Assembly: GCA_002345925.1 (NCBI GenBank)
Contig: DDWM01000059.1
Location: forward strand, 1-46,841
DNA from: Actinobacteria bacterium UBA2286
GTDB taxonomy: Bacteria > Actinomycetota > Coriobacteriia > Anaerosomatales > Anaerosomataceae
DNA length: 46,841 nucleotides
Reading direction: 5' to 3'
This document shows, one piece after another, positions 9,830 to 18,133 of the stretch; position 1 is the first letter of the stretch; each line of letters opens with the position of its first letter. A model generated the notes under the pieces. It saw nothing but the letters and a program-made list of their open reading frames with translations. It was not told where the DNA came from and did not search any database. A program made the translations under genes and the position numbers.

Positions 9830-11167
9830 GTGACGGAGAGCAGCCGTTCCGATCAGATTCGCCAGCAGATACTTGCGCTCACGCGTGAGTTTCAGCAGGC
9901 GCGTTTCGCCGAGGCAGGCGAATTCGAAGCCGGCATCTCCAAGGTTCCCTACGCGGGGCGCGTCTTCGACGAACACGAGGTGGTCAACCTCGTCGACGCA
10001 TCGCTCGACTTCTGGCTGACGCACGGACGGTATTCCCGGGACTTCGAACGCGGCCTTGCCGGGTATCTGGGCATCGAGCACTGTCTGCTCGTGAACTCCG
10101 GCTCCAGTGCGAACCTGCTCGCATTCGCAGCACTCACGAGCGAGCGACTGGGCGAGCGGCGCATCGTTCCCGGCGATGAGGTCATCACCGTGGCGGCCGG
10201 GTTTCCCACAACGGTTGCTCCGATCATCCAGTACGGAGCGGTACCGGTCTTCGTGGATGTGCTGCTCGGCACGTACAACATCGACGTGGATCAGCTGGAC
10301 GCTGCGCTCTCGGCTCGCTCGAAGGCGGTCATGCTCGCTCACACGCTCGGGAATCCCTTCGATATCGCCGCGGTCCGCGCGTTCTGTGACGCGCACGGGC
10401 TGTGGCTCATCGAGGACAACTGCGACGCACTTGGCAGCGAGTACCGAAGCCGCAAGACGGGCACGTTCGGCGATATCGGCACCTCGAGCTTCTATCCGCC
10501 GCACCACATGACGATGGGCGAGGGCGGAGCGGTCTACACCGACAACGCCGAGCTTGCGGCGATCATGCTCTCGATGCGTGACTGGGGTCGCGACTGCGTC
10601 TGCCCCTCGGGTCGCGACAACGTGTGCGGCAAGCGGTTCTCGCAGCAGTTTGGGACGCTCCCGGCCGGTTACGACCATAAGTACGTTTACTCGGAGTTTG
10701 GCTTCAACCTCAAGGCGACCGAGATGCAAGCCGCCATCGGCGTGGCGCAGCTTGAGAAGCTGCCGGAGTTCGCGGCCCGACGCCGAGAGAACTTCGGATA
10801 CCTGAGGGAGGCTCTGCGCCCGCTCAAAGACGTGCTCATCATGCCTGAGGCGACGGAGGGTGCCGATCCGTCGTGGTTCGGGTTTCTCATGACCGTGCGC
10901 GAGGGCTCGCCTGTCTCCCGGGATGAGCTCGTTCGCGCGCTTGAGGGCGCGGGAATCCAGACGCGCATGCTCTTCGCTGGCAACATGACGAGGCAGCCGG
11001 TCTTCAACGGAATGCGCGAGCGCGGCGAGGGCTACCGCGTGGTGGGTGAGCTGGTGAAAACCGACAGGATCATGAATGATGCGTTCTGGATCGGCGTGTA
11101 CCCGGGAATGACCGAGGAGATGCTGGACTACATGGTGAGCGCGCTGCTTCGCGCTATGGAGCGATGA
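9830..11167 (+). CDS. rfbH: CDP-4-keto-6-deoxyglucose-3-dehydrase (E1)
   Basis: The 445-residue aspartate-aminotransferase-fold enzyme uses PMP and a [2Fe-2S] cluster to remove the C3 hydroxyl of CDP-4-keto-6-deoxyglucose. The lysine usual in aminotransferases is replaced by His in SSFYPPHHMTMGEGG (about residue 225), which is diagnostic for E1/ColD-type dehydrases. Cluster cysteines are visible in DCVCPSGRDNVCGKRFSQQF. Start GTG 9830 has AGGAG 8 bases upstream; GTG 9806 overlaps rfbG and is less likely. E1 normally needs a dedicated ferredoxin-reductase-like partner (E3, DdhD/AscD/RfbI), and none is in this window. Also called ddhC or ascC. Confidence 0.95.
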   Translation: MTESSRSDQIRQQILALTREFQQARFAEAGEFEAGISKVPYAGRVFDEHEVVNLVDASLDFWLTHGRYSRDFERGLAGYLGIEHCLLVNSGSSANLLAFAALTSERLGERRIVPGDEVITVAAGFPTTVAPIIQYGAVPVFVDVLLGTYNIDVDQLDAALSARSKAVMLAHTLGNPFDIAAVRAFCDAHGLWLIEDNCDALGSEYRSRKTGTFGDIGTSSFYPPHHMTMGEGGAVYTDNAELAAIMLSMRDWGRDCVCPSGRDNVCGKRFSQQFGTLPAGYDHKYVYSEFGFNLKATEMQAAIGVAQLEKLPEFAARRRENFGYLREALRPLKDVLIMPEATEGADPSWFGFLMTVREGSPVSRDELVRALEGAGIQTRMLFAGNMTRQPVFNGMRERGEGYRVVGELVKTDRIMNDAFWIGVYPGMTEEMLDYMVSALLRAMER

Positions 11168-11168
11168 A

Positions 11169-12872
11169 GTGAAAGCGACCGACTACATCGCCGCGTTCCT
11201 GGCCGAGAATGGCGTTACCACGGTCTATGAGATGACGGGTGGGATGATTACGTTCCTGCTCGACTCCATTGGCTCCCGGGGCGACATCGCGGTGATCAGC
11301 ATGCATCACGAGCAGGCCGCAGCCTTTGCTGCCGAGGCCGGAGCGCGGATGTCCGGCACGCCGGGCGTGGCGCTGGCCACGAGCGGTCCCGGCGCTACGA
11401 ATCTGCTGACAGGCATCGCGAGCTGCTTCTTTGACTCGGTTCCCGCGGTGTTCATCACCGGGCAAGTCAACACATTTGAGCAACGGGGCGATTCAGGCGT
11501 TCGCCAGGCCGGGTTCCAGGAGACCGATATCGTTGCGCTCGCAACGCCGATCACCAAGAGCTCGGTGCGGGTTCGCGCTGCGGACGAGCTGCCCGAGGTA
11601 CTCGCCCGCGCGTTTTCTGATGCGCTTGGGGGACGACCTGGGCCTGTGCTGGTCGACATCCCGATGGACGTGCAACGGCAGGACGTGACCGAGCGTGCCG
11701 CACGGGTCACGCTTGCATCGCCAGTCGTCCCTGACGATATTGCGCACGCGCTCAACGCATTGTGGAGTGCTGAGCGGCCGCTGATACTCGCAGGCGGCGG
11801 CGTCCGGGCGGCAAGAGCCGCCGACGCCCTTGCGATCTTCGCGGAGCGCACACATGTCCCTGTGGTGACCACGCTCATGGGTGTCGACGTGCTGCCCTCG
11901 GCACATAGGCTCAGAATCGGGATGATCGGTACATATGGCAACCGGTGGGCGAACCTCGCCTTGCGTGATGCGGACTGCATCCTGGCGCTTGGCGCCCGGT
12001 TCGACGTGCGACAGACCGGCGCTGATCTCGAGGTGTTTCGCGCGGGCAAGAACATCATCAAGGTCGATGTCGACCAGGGTCAACTCGACTGGCGTCTTCC
12101 GGCCGATATCGCGATCTTGGGAGACATCGGCGCGTTCCTCGACGAAGCGATGGCCGAGACGAGCGCGATCGAATGGCCGGACCGTTCTGAGTGGTCGGCC
12201 GCGCTTGCGGTATACCGTACCGATTGGCCGGACGTGGCCGAACTTGGGGAGGTCAAGGGCATCAACCCGGCTGAGCTCATGCGCTTGGTGTCTGAGTCGA
12301 TGAAGAGCGCCTCGGCGGTGGTGGCAGATGTCGGGCAGAACCAGATGTGGGCCGCTCAGTCGGTTCATCTTTCGCCTGGGCAGCGGTTCATCACATCCGG
12401 TGGCATGGGCGCGATGGGATTCGCTTTGCCCGCCGCCATTGGTGTCGCTCAGGCGGCCGTTGGGCATCCGGTTCTCGTCGTCGTCGGCGACGGAGGCATG
12501 CAGGTCAACATCCAGGAACTCGAGACGATCGTGCGTCTCGGGCTTCCCGTGAAGATCGTGGTGCTCAACAACTCATGCTTGGGGATGGTCCGGCAGCTTC
12601 AGGACGAGCTCTTCGATTCCCGGTATCAGTCGACGGTGTGGGGATACGGTGCCCCTGACTTTGTTGCGGTTTCCCGTGCGTACGGCATCCCCGCGCGCCG
12701 CATATCGGAACCCGACGAATGTGCAGACGCCATCGCATGGCTCGCAGCGGATCCTCTGACCTCGGTGCTCCTCGAAGTAGTGATTGATTCCGCAACCTGC
12801 GTGCGCCCGAAAGTCACCTTCGGCAACCCCGTCTATGTGATGGATCCACCGCCCGCAGGAGGCGTTTCGTGA
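11169..12872 (+). CDS. yerE: YerE-like ThDP-dependent two-carbon transferase (acetolactate-synthase family)
   Basis: The 567-residue protein has the three-domain acetolactate synthase fold. The ThDP-activating Glu is E48 in ISMHHEQAAAFAAEAGARMS, and the ThDP/Mg motif runs from GDGGMQ (about residue 440) to VVLNNS. The family includes anabolic acetolactate synthase, but position argues for YerE: it starts 1 base after rfbH and overlaps a short-chain reductase, matching the Yersinia order. YerE attaches the two-carbon unit of pyruvate to C4 of the CDP-3,6-dideoxy-4-ketohexose, giving the branched chain of yersiniose. No small regulatory subunit (ilvN) follows. The symbol rests on context as much as sequence. 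Confidence 0.78.
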   Translation: MKATDYIAAFLAENGVTTVYEMTGGMITFLLDSIGSRGDIAVISMHHEQAAAFAAEAGARMSGTPGVALATSGPGATNLLTGIASCFFDSVPAVFITGQVNTFEQRGDSGVRQAGFQETDIVALATPITKSSVRVRAADELPEVLARAFSDALGGRPGPVLVDIPMDVQRQDVTERAARVTLASPVVPDDIAHALNALWSAERPLILAGGGVRAARAADALAIFAERTHVPVVTTLMGVDVLPSAHRLRIGMIGTYGNRWANLALRDADCILALGARFDVRQTGADLEVFRAGKNIIKVDVDQGQLDWRLPADIAILGDIGAFLDEAMAETSAIEWPDRSEWSAALAVYRTDWPDVAELGEVKGINPAELMRLVSESMKSASAVVADVGQNQMWAAQSVHLSPGQRFITSGGMGAMGFALPAAIGVAQAAVGHPVLVVVGDGGMQVNIQELETIVRLGLPVKIVVLNNSCLGMVRQLQDELFDSRYQSTVWGYGAPDFVAVSRAYGIPARRISEPDECADAIAWLAADPLTSVLLEVVIDSATCVRPKVTFGNPVYVMDPPPAGGVS

Positions 12873-13825
12873 GTCTCGCTAGCCGACGCGTCGCAGTCCT
12901 TGGCGCCACCGGACACGTGGGCAAGTGTGTGACTGCAGGCCTGCTCAATCATGGTGTGCACGAGGTCACTGCGGTCGCGCGAAATACGCCGGCTGTCGCG
13001 GCCTTCCTTGAGGCGCTTCCTGACGGCGCCGCCGCGCATCGCTGTTCGTTCACCGAATTCCCGGAACGCGATTTCGACGTGATCATCAACTGCGTCGGAG
13101 CGGGGACGCCAAACGCCATCCAGGCGCTCGGCCCCTCGATCTTCGCGTTGACCGAGGAGTTCGACGACCTGGTGTTCGCTTACCTGGATCGACATCCCGG
13201 CGCGCTTTGCGTCGCGATGTCGAGTGGCGCGGCGTATGGCGGTGACTTCTCGTCACCGGCAGGCGGAGCGGGCGAGACCAGCGACGCGTTCGTCGGCCAG
13301 GCGCCGAATGATCACTACGGCCGAGCCAAGATGGCATCCGAGGAACGACATCGCGCCGCGACCGGTCGCGCGATCGTCGACCTGCGGCTGTTCGGGCTCT
13401 TCTCGAGATTCGTCGACCTCTCATCACCATCGCTCATGAGCGATATCGTCCGGGCGTTGCTTGATCGCGATGAGCTGGTTGTGAGCGCGGATGATATCGT
13501 TCGCGATTATGTGGACCCCGACGATCTCGTGCGCCTGCTGCTGTGCGTCCTGGACGCCGGTCCGCGCAACGATGTGTTCGATGTATTCAGCGCGGCCCCG
13601 GTGAGCAAGTCGGCGCTGCTCGAGGCCTTCGCGGAGCGCTACGGTCTTCACTATGCGATTGACCCTGCGCTGGCGGTGCTGGGCGTCACTGGACTCAAGC
13701 CGGACTACTACTCGTTGGATAGACACGCGGAGAGCATCGGCTACGCCCCGAAGTGGACGTCGCTTGAGGCGCTCTGCCGAGAAACGGACGCAGTCTTGTC
13801 GGCGGCCAGGCGGTCAGCTTCCTGA
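12869..13825 (+). CDS. yerF: YerF-like NAD(P)-dependent reductase of the branched side chain
   Basis: The 318-residue extended short-chain dehydrogenase/epimerase has an N-terminal Rossmann motif (VLGATGHVGKCVTAGLL) and a catalytic set in AMSSGAAYGG and YGRAK. In the yersiniose pathway YerF reduces the acetyl branch added by YerE to a hydroxyethyl group. GTG 12869 overlaps the yerE stop and has GGAGG upstream. The stop region overlaps the convergent gene at 13814-14794 by 12 bases. A generic nucleotide-sugar epimerase cannot be excluded on sequence alone. Confidence 0.7.
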   Translation: MSLASRRVAVLGATGHVGKCVTAGLLNHGVHEVTAVARNTPAVAAFLEALPDGAAAHRCSFTEFPERDFDVIINCVGAGTPNAIQALGPSIFALTEEFDDLVFAYLDRHPGALCVAMSSGAAYGGDFSSPAGGAGETSDAFVGQAPNDHYGRAKMASEERHRAATGRAIVDLRLFGLFSRFVDLSSPSLMSDIVRALLDRDELVVSADDIVRDYVDPDDLVRLLLCVLDAGPRNDVFDVFSAAPVSKSALLEAFAERYGLHYAIDPALAVLGVTGLKPDYYSLDRHAESIGYAPKWTSLEALCRETDAVLSAARRSAS

Positions 13826-14794
13826 CAGTGCCCGCCGGACGCGGCCCAGTACGGGTCGCACGGCATCGAAGGCGCGACCGACTCCCGCCAGGCGTGCGAG
13901 TGCCGCAGCTCCTTGGCCGTCGAGTGCCGACCACCTGAATAGCTTATGCGCGTGCGCCTCACCGACGAGCCGCTTGAAGCGCATCCGATTCCCGGGAGGC
14001 ACCATCGAGCGCGCGTGCAGCAGGTAGTTCGTCGCGTGGCGCTCGATGAGCGCCCGATCCGATTCGCTCAGCGGCGAGGGGAGCGTGGCGGCATAGTACG
14101 CCATCAACGCAAGCGCGTGGGCTTCTCGGAAGATGGGGTTATAGCTGTCTTGTGCCGCGTGATGCCGGTAGAGCACCAGCGGGCAGCGCAGGAAGCCGAC
14201 GATGGATGACGCGGCGATGTCGCACAGCAACACGCGGTCGGCGATGATCTCGAACTCCGCCGAGCGGACCTCGACCGTCCGTGCTACCTCGGAGCGGAAC
14301 ATCACCGAGCCGAAGTTGAGTGAGACGTTCTCGAGCAGGCGGCGCACCAGTTCGGCGGGCGAACGCAGAACCTCGAGGTCGGACGCGTCAGCTTCCCACG
14401 AGTTGAATGCAGGAGTCGACCCGCTGTCGAACGGCACGCATTCTGTTGCCACCCACCCCATGTCGGGGTGCCCATCGAGGACTTCGACTTGCCACTCGAG
14501 CATCCGTGGATGCATCAGGTCGTCGTCGTGGAAGACGACATGATATTGCGTGCCTGAGCCGATGCTGCGGGCCTTCTCGATATTGCGGATCGCTCCGATG
14601 TTTTCGGCGTTTCGGATGTACGTGAGCCCGAGGGACTCGAAGCGCTTCAGCACCGGTGCATAGTCTTCGGTGCTGGCGTTGTCGAGTACCACCAGGTCGA
14701 AATCGCGGAACGTCTGGGCAGCGATACTCTCAAGGCACTCGGCCAGGTAGTCGGGCCGGTTGTACGTGGGGACAACGACGGTCAGCCTCGGCAT
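13814..14794 (-). CDS. Family 2 glycosyltransferase
   Basis: The 326-residue GT-A enzyme starts with LTVVVPTYNRPDYLAECLES, followed by VVLDNAST for nucleotide binding and a metal-binding FHDDDLMHPRM (DxD-type). The C-terminal third has no membrane helices. It should add one sugar to a lipid-linked repeat unit in the cytoplasm; donor and linkage are not readable. It lies one base downstream of the GT10 gene on the same strand, so the two form a small minus-strand operon. Its 3' end overlaps yerF tail to tail. The ATG has GAGAGG upstream. Confidence 0.85.
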   Translation of the reverse strand: MPRLTVVVPTYNRPDYLAECLESIAAQTFRDFDLVVLDNASTEDYAPVLKRFESLGLTYIRNAENIGAIRNIEKARSIGSGTQYHVVFHDDDLMHPRMLEWQVEVLDGHPDMGWVATECVPFDSGSTPAFNSWEADASDLEVLRSPAELVRRLLENVSLNFGSVMFRSEVARTVEVRSAEFEIIADRVLLCDIAASSIVGFLRCPLVLYRHHAAQDSYNPIFREAHALALMAYYAATLPSPLSESDRALIERHATNYLLHARSMVPPGNRMRFKRLVGEAHAHKLFRWSALDGQGAAALARLAGVGRAFDAVRPVLGRVRRALSGS

Positions 14795-14795
14795 G

Positions 14796-15926
14796 TCACT
14801 GCCTCTCCAGCGACGTGAGCAGCAGGTTCGTGAGCTGCTCCACGTAGCGCGCCTGTGTGAATGCTTGCGCCTGTTCTGAGCCGAGGAACTCGCGTGCTGC
14901 GACCAGGTGGCGCTCGGCCTCTAAAGCGTTCATGCCGCGAAGGTGCGATTCAAGCGATGCGTAGTTGGAGAACCCGCGAAAGTCGATGTAGGCATCCGGG
15001 GGAACGTACTCCGAGATATCGGGTGCGCCCAGGTAGACCGGAATCGTGCCGGCCACCAGGCAGTCGAAGATCTTCTCGGTGATGTACCCGGGAAATGCCG
15101 TGTTCTCGAAGCACAGCGAGAACTTGTAGTTACCGAGCGTCTCGACCTTATCGTGCGGTGGAATCTCGCCCCTGTACGAGCGGTTGATAGCGGTCTGGGT
15201 CGCGCGGTCAGCGCCCGAGGTCGCCTGCTCCCAGCCTCGGCCATAGAGGTCGAAGCCCGAGGCGCCACCGAAGTGCCGGATCGCGGCAAGCCGCTCTAGG
15301 TAGAGCTCGCTCTGCATCCAGGGATGTTGCCGTTGTGCCATACGTGCCTGAGCCGAGCGATACCAGCGTCCGGCCGAGACCTTTGGATGCGCGAGGTCGA
15401 ACGCGGGGCGCGGCCAACCGAATGCGCGCTTGTTCCCGCTCACGATGGCGAGCAAGGATCGCTGCTCCCAGGGTTGCGGCGTGCAGGGTGTGAGATCGGG
15501 GTATGGCCAGTAGAAGTCATGGAACTCGGCCTTGCCCGTTGCCAGGGCACGCGCGCCCGGGAACAGTACGACGTGGTCGTACCACGATGAGGTCTCGGGG
15601 AGGTCCCGGTAGAAGCCCCACGCGATAATCGGCGATTCCCCGCTCACACAGGCGGCGCCCCTGAGTCCGCGCTCGAAAAGCAGGCGGCGTGTGAAGGGCG
15701 TTACTTCATTGCTCAGCACCACAGCGCGCTTGGCCATTAAACTCTCGTTCAGGAATACGTCCGCAGTAACCATGCTCACGCCCTCTGTTGAGAGACGCGC
15801 TGCAAGTGCAGTTATCGCACTCGCGCCGGGGTACTGCCGCATCAGTTCGGCATCGAATGCCCTGTTTGCCAGGAACGGATTGTGCTCTATGTCGTAAACT
15901 ACGAGTTTGTTGTATTGCTCACGCAC
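14796..15926 (-). CDS. Family 10 glycosyltransferase (alpha-1,3/1,4-fucosyltransferase-like)
   Basis: The 376-residue protein has the GT10 C-terminal signature: YKFSLCFENTAFPGYITEKI, then FDCLVAGTIPVYLGAPDI and a following aspartate. That region binds GDP-fucose in known members. I set the start at GTG 15926, with CCGGAG upstream, because the longer ATG at 15986 would share bases with the divergent flippase gene and leave no promoter. Donor supply is a puzzle: manC and a phosphohexomutase are present, but no gmd or fcl for GDP-L-fucose lies in the window. It may use another GDP-sugar or fucose made elsewhere. Confidence 0.82.
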   Translation of the reverse strand: MREQYNKLVVYDIEHNPFLANRAFDAELMRQYPGASAITALAARLSTEGVSMVTADVFLNESLMAKRAVVLSNEVTPFTRRLLFERGLRGAACVSGESPIIAWGFYRDLPETSSWYDHVVLFPGARALATGKAEFHDFYWPYPDLTPCTPQPWEQRSLLAIVSGNKRAFGWPRPAFDLAHPKVSAGRWYRSAQARMAQRQHPWMQSELYLERLAAIRHFGGASGFDLYGRGWEQATSGADRATQTAINRSYRGEIPPHDKVETLGNYKFSLCFENTAFPGYITEKIFDCLVAGTIPVYLGAPDISEYVPPDAYIDFRGFSNYASLESHLRGMNALEAERHLVAAREFLGSEQAQAFTQARYVEQLTNLLLTSLERQ

Positions 15927-15962
15927 GTTGGCTCCGGCCTGTGATGTTTGTCGTCTGCTCGA

Positions 15963-15968
15963 ATGATA
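15963..15968 (-). promoter_or_regulatory. Putative -10 element for the GT10-GT2 operon
   Basis: On the minus strand this reads TATCAT, about 37 bases before the GTG at 15926. No convincing -35 is visible. The interval between the divergent GT10 and flippase starts is short, so it may serve both directions. Confidence 0.25.
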
Positions 15969-16035
15969 CAGTTGTCGCGCCGTCATGACTCAAGAGGAGC
16001 CTTCGTTTGAGCGCTCGTTCAATCAGGAGCCACTA

Positions 16036-17367
16036 GTGGGAATCGCCCGCAAGTCGGCCATAGGCTTTGTAGGCCAAGTCTACATGCTGGTCGTCGGTCT
16101 CGTATCCACGATTCTTATCGCGCGTCTCCTCGGTCCTGAGGGTAAGGGCGTTCTTGCTGTGGTCGCTGCGGTCCCTTCGCTGGGTGTAGGTGTCGCTTCG
16201 TTCGGTCTGGGCCCCGCGCTCGGGTACATGGCTGGTAAGGACAGATACCCTGCACGCGATCTGGTCACAGCGGCGGTTGTATGGTCGCTCGGTCTAGGCG
16301 CGATGATCGGCATGCTCGTCTGGTTCGGACGCGGTCCGCTGCTTGTCTCAGTCATGAAGGGCCTCACGGCACTTGACCTCGGCGTCGTTGCAATCTCGCT
16401 GCCCACGTACTACATCACGGCCTTCATGGGCGCGCTCTTTGTTGGGCACGGTCGCGTCGTCGCCTTCGCCGCGCTGCAGTCCGTTTGGGCCACACTCAAC
16501 CTCGTCGCGGTCATCTCGGCAAGCGTAATGCTACCGGGCAGCTCAACTGCCGTGGTTGTCGCGCTGAGCGTCGCGAGTGCGGCGAATGCGTTGATTGCCC
16601 TCGTTGTCTTCCGCGCGGGTTTCACGCTGTCAGCGAGTCGCATGGTGGAGATCACGAAGGCTGCGACCCCATACGCCGCCAAGTCATACATCGGCCAGGC
16701 GACATCGATGTTCTTCCTCCGTGCTGATGTGTTCTTCCTGAACTACTTCGCGGGTCCGGCTGCAGTGGGTGTTTACAGCGTGGCTACTAACCTTGCCGAG
16801 AAGCTTTGGCTACTGAGCAACCCGGTTTCGAGCGCTGTCTATCGGCAGATCACAGGCGCCGAGCGCAAGGACGCCGTGCGTCTCACCACGCTGACGTCGC
16901 GCTCCCTGTTAGTGTTGAACGGAGTCGCTGCGGTGGGCTTGTTCCTTGTCGCGATTCCTCTGGTTCCGCTTGTCTATGGCGCTCAGTTCACTAACGCAAT
17001 CTGGTACCTTGGTCTGCTTCTGCCTGGTGTGGTTGTGTACGCTGTATGTCAGCCATACAATCAGTTCTTCGTGGGCCAGCTCGGAAGGCCAGGTGTCACG
17101 TCAGTCCTCTCGGCCATGATGATGGCTCTCAGCGCGGTTCTCTACGTGGTGCTGATCCCGATACTAGGCCCAAGCGGCGCCGCAATTGGTTCCACACTTT
17201 CGTACAGCTCGGCGCTCATCGGCTACGCATGGCTGATGCCGAGGGCGTCGGGCGCGACGCTTCGAGAGATGCTGATTCCAACGCGCGCGGACGCCGAGAT
17301 ATACAGGTCGGTCGTCGCCTCGGCGGTGCGACGTGTCATGAAGCCCCATAGTGGATCAGCTGGGTAA
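16036..17367 (+). CDS. Wzx-type polysaccharide flippase (MOP superfamily)
   Basis: The 443-residue, roughly 12-14-helix protein opens with KSAIGFVGQVYMLVVGLVS and TILIARLLGPEGKGVLA, typical of oligosaccharide/polysaccharide exporters. It should flip an undecaprenyl-diphosphate-linked repeat unit to the outer face. I prefer the GTG at 16036 because AGGAG sits 6 bases upstream; ATG 15985 would add 17 residues but has no ribosome binding site and overlaps the longest version of the divergent gene. It is followed after 10 bases by an FkbM methyltransferase. With the sugar-1-phosphate transferase at 31640 and the ligase/polymerase at 33034 it makes a Wzx/Wzy-like export set. Confidence 0.88.
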   Translation: MGIARKSAIGFVGQVYMLVVGLVSTILIARLLGPEGKGVLAVVAAVPSLGVGVASFGLGPALGYMAGKDRYPARDLVTAAVVWSLGLGAMIGMLVWFGRGPLLVSVMKGLTALDLGVVAISLPTYYITAFMGALFVGHGRVVAFAALQSVWATLNLVAVISASVMLPGSSTAVVVALSVASAANALIALVVFRAGFTLSASRMVEITKAATPYAAKSYIGQATSMFFLRADVFFLNYFAGPAAVGVYSVATNLAEKLWLLSNPVSSAVYRQITGAERKDAVRLTTLTSRSLLVLNGVAAVGLFLVAIPLVPLVYGAQFTNAIWYLGLLLPGVVVYAVCQPYNQFFVGQLGRPGVTSVLSAMMMALSAVLYVVLIPILGPSGAAIGSTLSYSSALIGYAWLMPRASGATLREMLIPTRADAEIYRSVVASAVRRVMKPHSGSAG

Positions 17368-17377
17368 GGAATCTCAC

Positions 17378-18133
17378 GTGCAGATACTCAGGTTCATCAA
17401 TCGAATCACCCCGCCTGTACTTTGGGATATTGGCAAGCGCCTTGTGCGGCCCGAGGCAGACGAGGTAGTCCCGCCGTTCGTGGACGCTGTCGTTGGCTCC
17501 TTCAGTCAGTACGGCGAGGACCTGGTAATTGACGCCTTGCTGGGGTGTCCTGCGGATGGCGTGTATGTCGATGTCGGCGCTAATGATCCGAGCGAGTTGA
17601 GCAACACCCGGCGGTTTTACGATCGTGGGTGGCGCGGGATCAACATCGAACCGAATGCGGAGCTGTTCTCAGAGTTCAAGCGTTCAAGACCTGGAGACGT
17701 CAACCTCAACATAGGTATCGCGCAGTCGGCGGGGGAGTTGACCTTCTACCAAATGGAACCGTCGACGCTCTCCACGTTCGATCGCGGGGCATCCATCGAC
17801 AATCTCGCACATCCGGGAGCGCACACGGTTGCCGAAGTTCGCGTACCGGTCCGACCGCTCACGGCGGTACTCGATGAGCACTTGGCAGACAAGTTGATCG
17901 ACTTTATGTCGGTTGACACCGAGGGACTCGATCTTGAGGTGCTGCAGAGCAATGACTGGCACCGGTTCCGTCCGAAGCTGGTAATCGTCGAGATCGCGTG
18001 GAGGGGAACGCTAATCGCCGAGTATCTCAGCGCACAGCGGTACTCGTTCATCTGGTCGAATGGCGTGAACGGTGTGTTTGCCGATGCCGACCAACCGATA
18101 CCGGGCGTACGAGCAGCCTCTACATCTTCCTGA
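17378..18133 (+). CDS. FkbM-family SAM-dependent methyltransferase 1
   Basis: The 251-residue protein has the FkbM Rossmann core: SQYGEDLVIDALLG, the SAM-binding VYVDVGANDPSELSNTRRFY, then NIEPN and FMSVDTEGLDLEVL. FkbM-type enzymes O-methylate sugars or small molecules, so a sugar of this polysaccharide is the likely target. I selected GTG 17378 with AAGGA 7 bases upstream; GTG 17351 overlaps the flippase. Its end overlaps by 14 bases with a second FkbM gene on the opposite strand. Confidence 0.85.
   Translation: MQILRFINRITPPVLWDIGKRLVRPEADEVVPPFVDAVVGSFSQYGEDLVIDALLGCPADGVYVDVGANDPSELSNTRRFYDRGWRGINIEPNAELFSEFKRSRPGDVNLNIGIAQSAGELTFYQMEPSTLSTFDRGASIDNLAHPGAHTVAEVRVPVRPLTAVLDEHLADKLIDFMSVDTEGLDLEVLQSNDWHRFRPKLVIVEIAWRGTLIAEYLSAQRYSFIWSNGVNGVFADADQPIPGVRAASTSS

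Noticed and set aside
9620..10729. A 369-residue minus-strand open frame opposite rfbG/rfbH
   Set aside because: It crosses two certain genes and has typical shadow composition.
11169..12872. Reading the ThDP enzyme as anabolic acetolactate synthase for branched-chain amino acids
   Set aside because: No ilvN or ilvC follows, and the gene is embedded between rfbH and a nucleotide-sugar reductase. Kept only as a fallback.
15985..16035. ATG 15985 as the flippase start
   Set aside because: It lacks a ribosome binding site, whereas GTG 16036 has AGGAG at good spacing. It remains possible and is mentioned in the entry.
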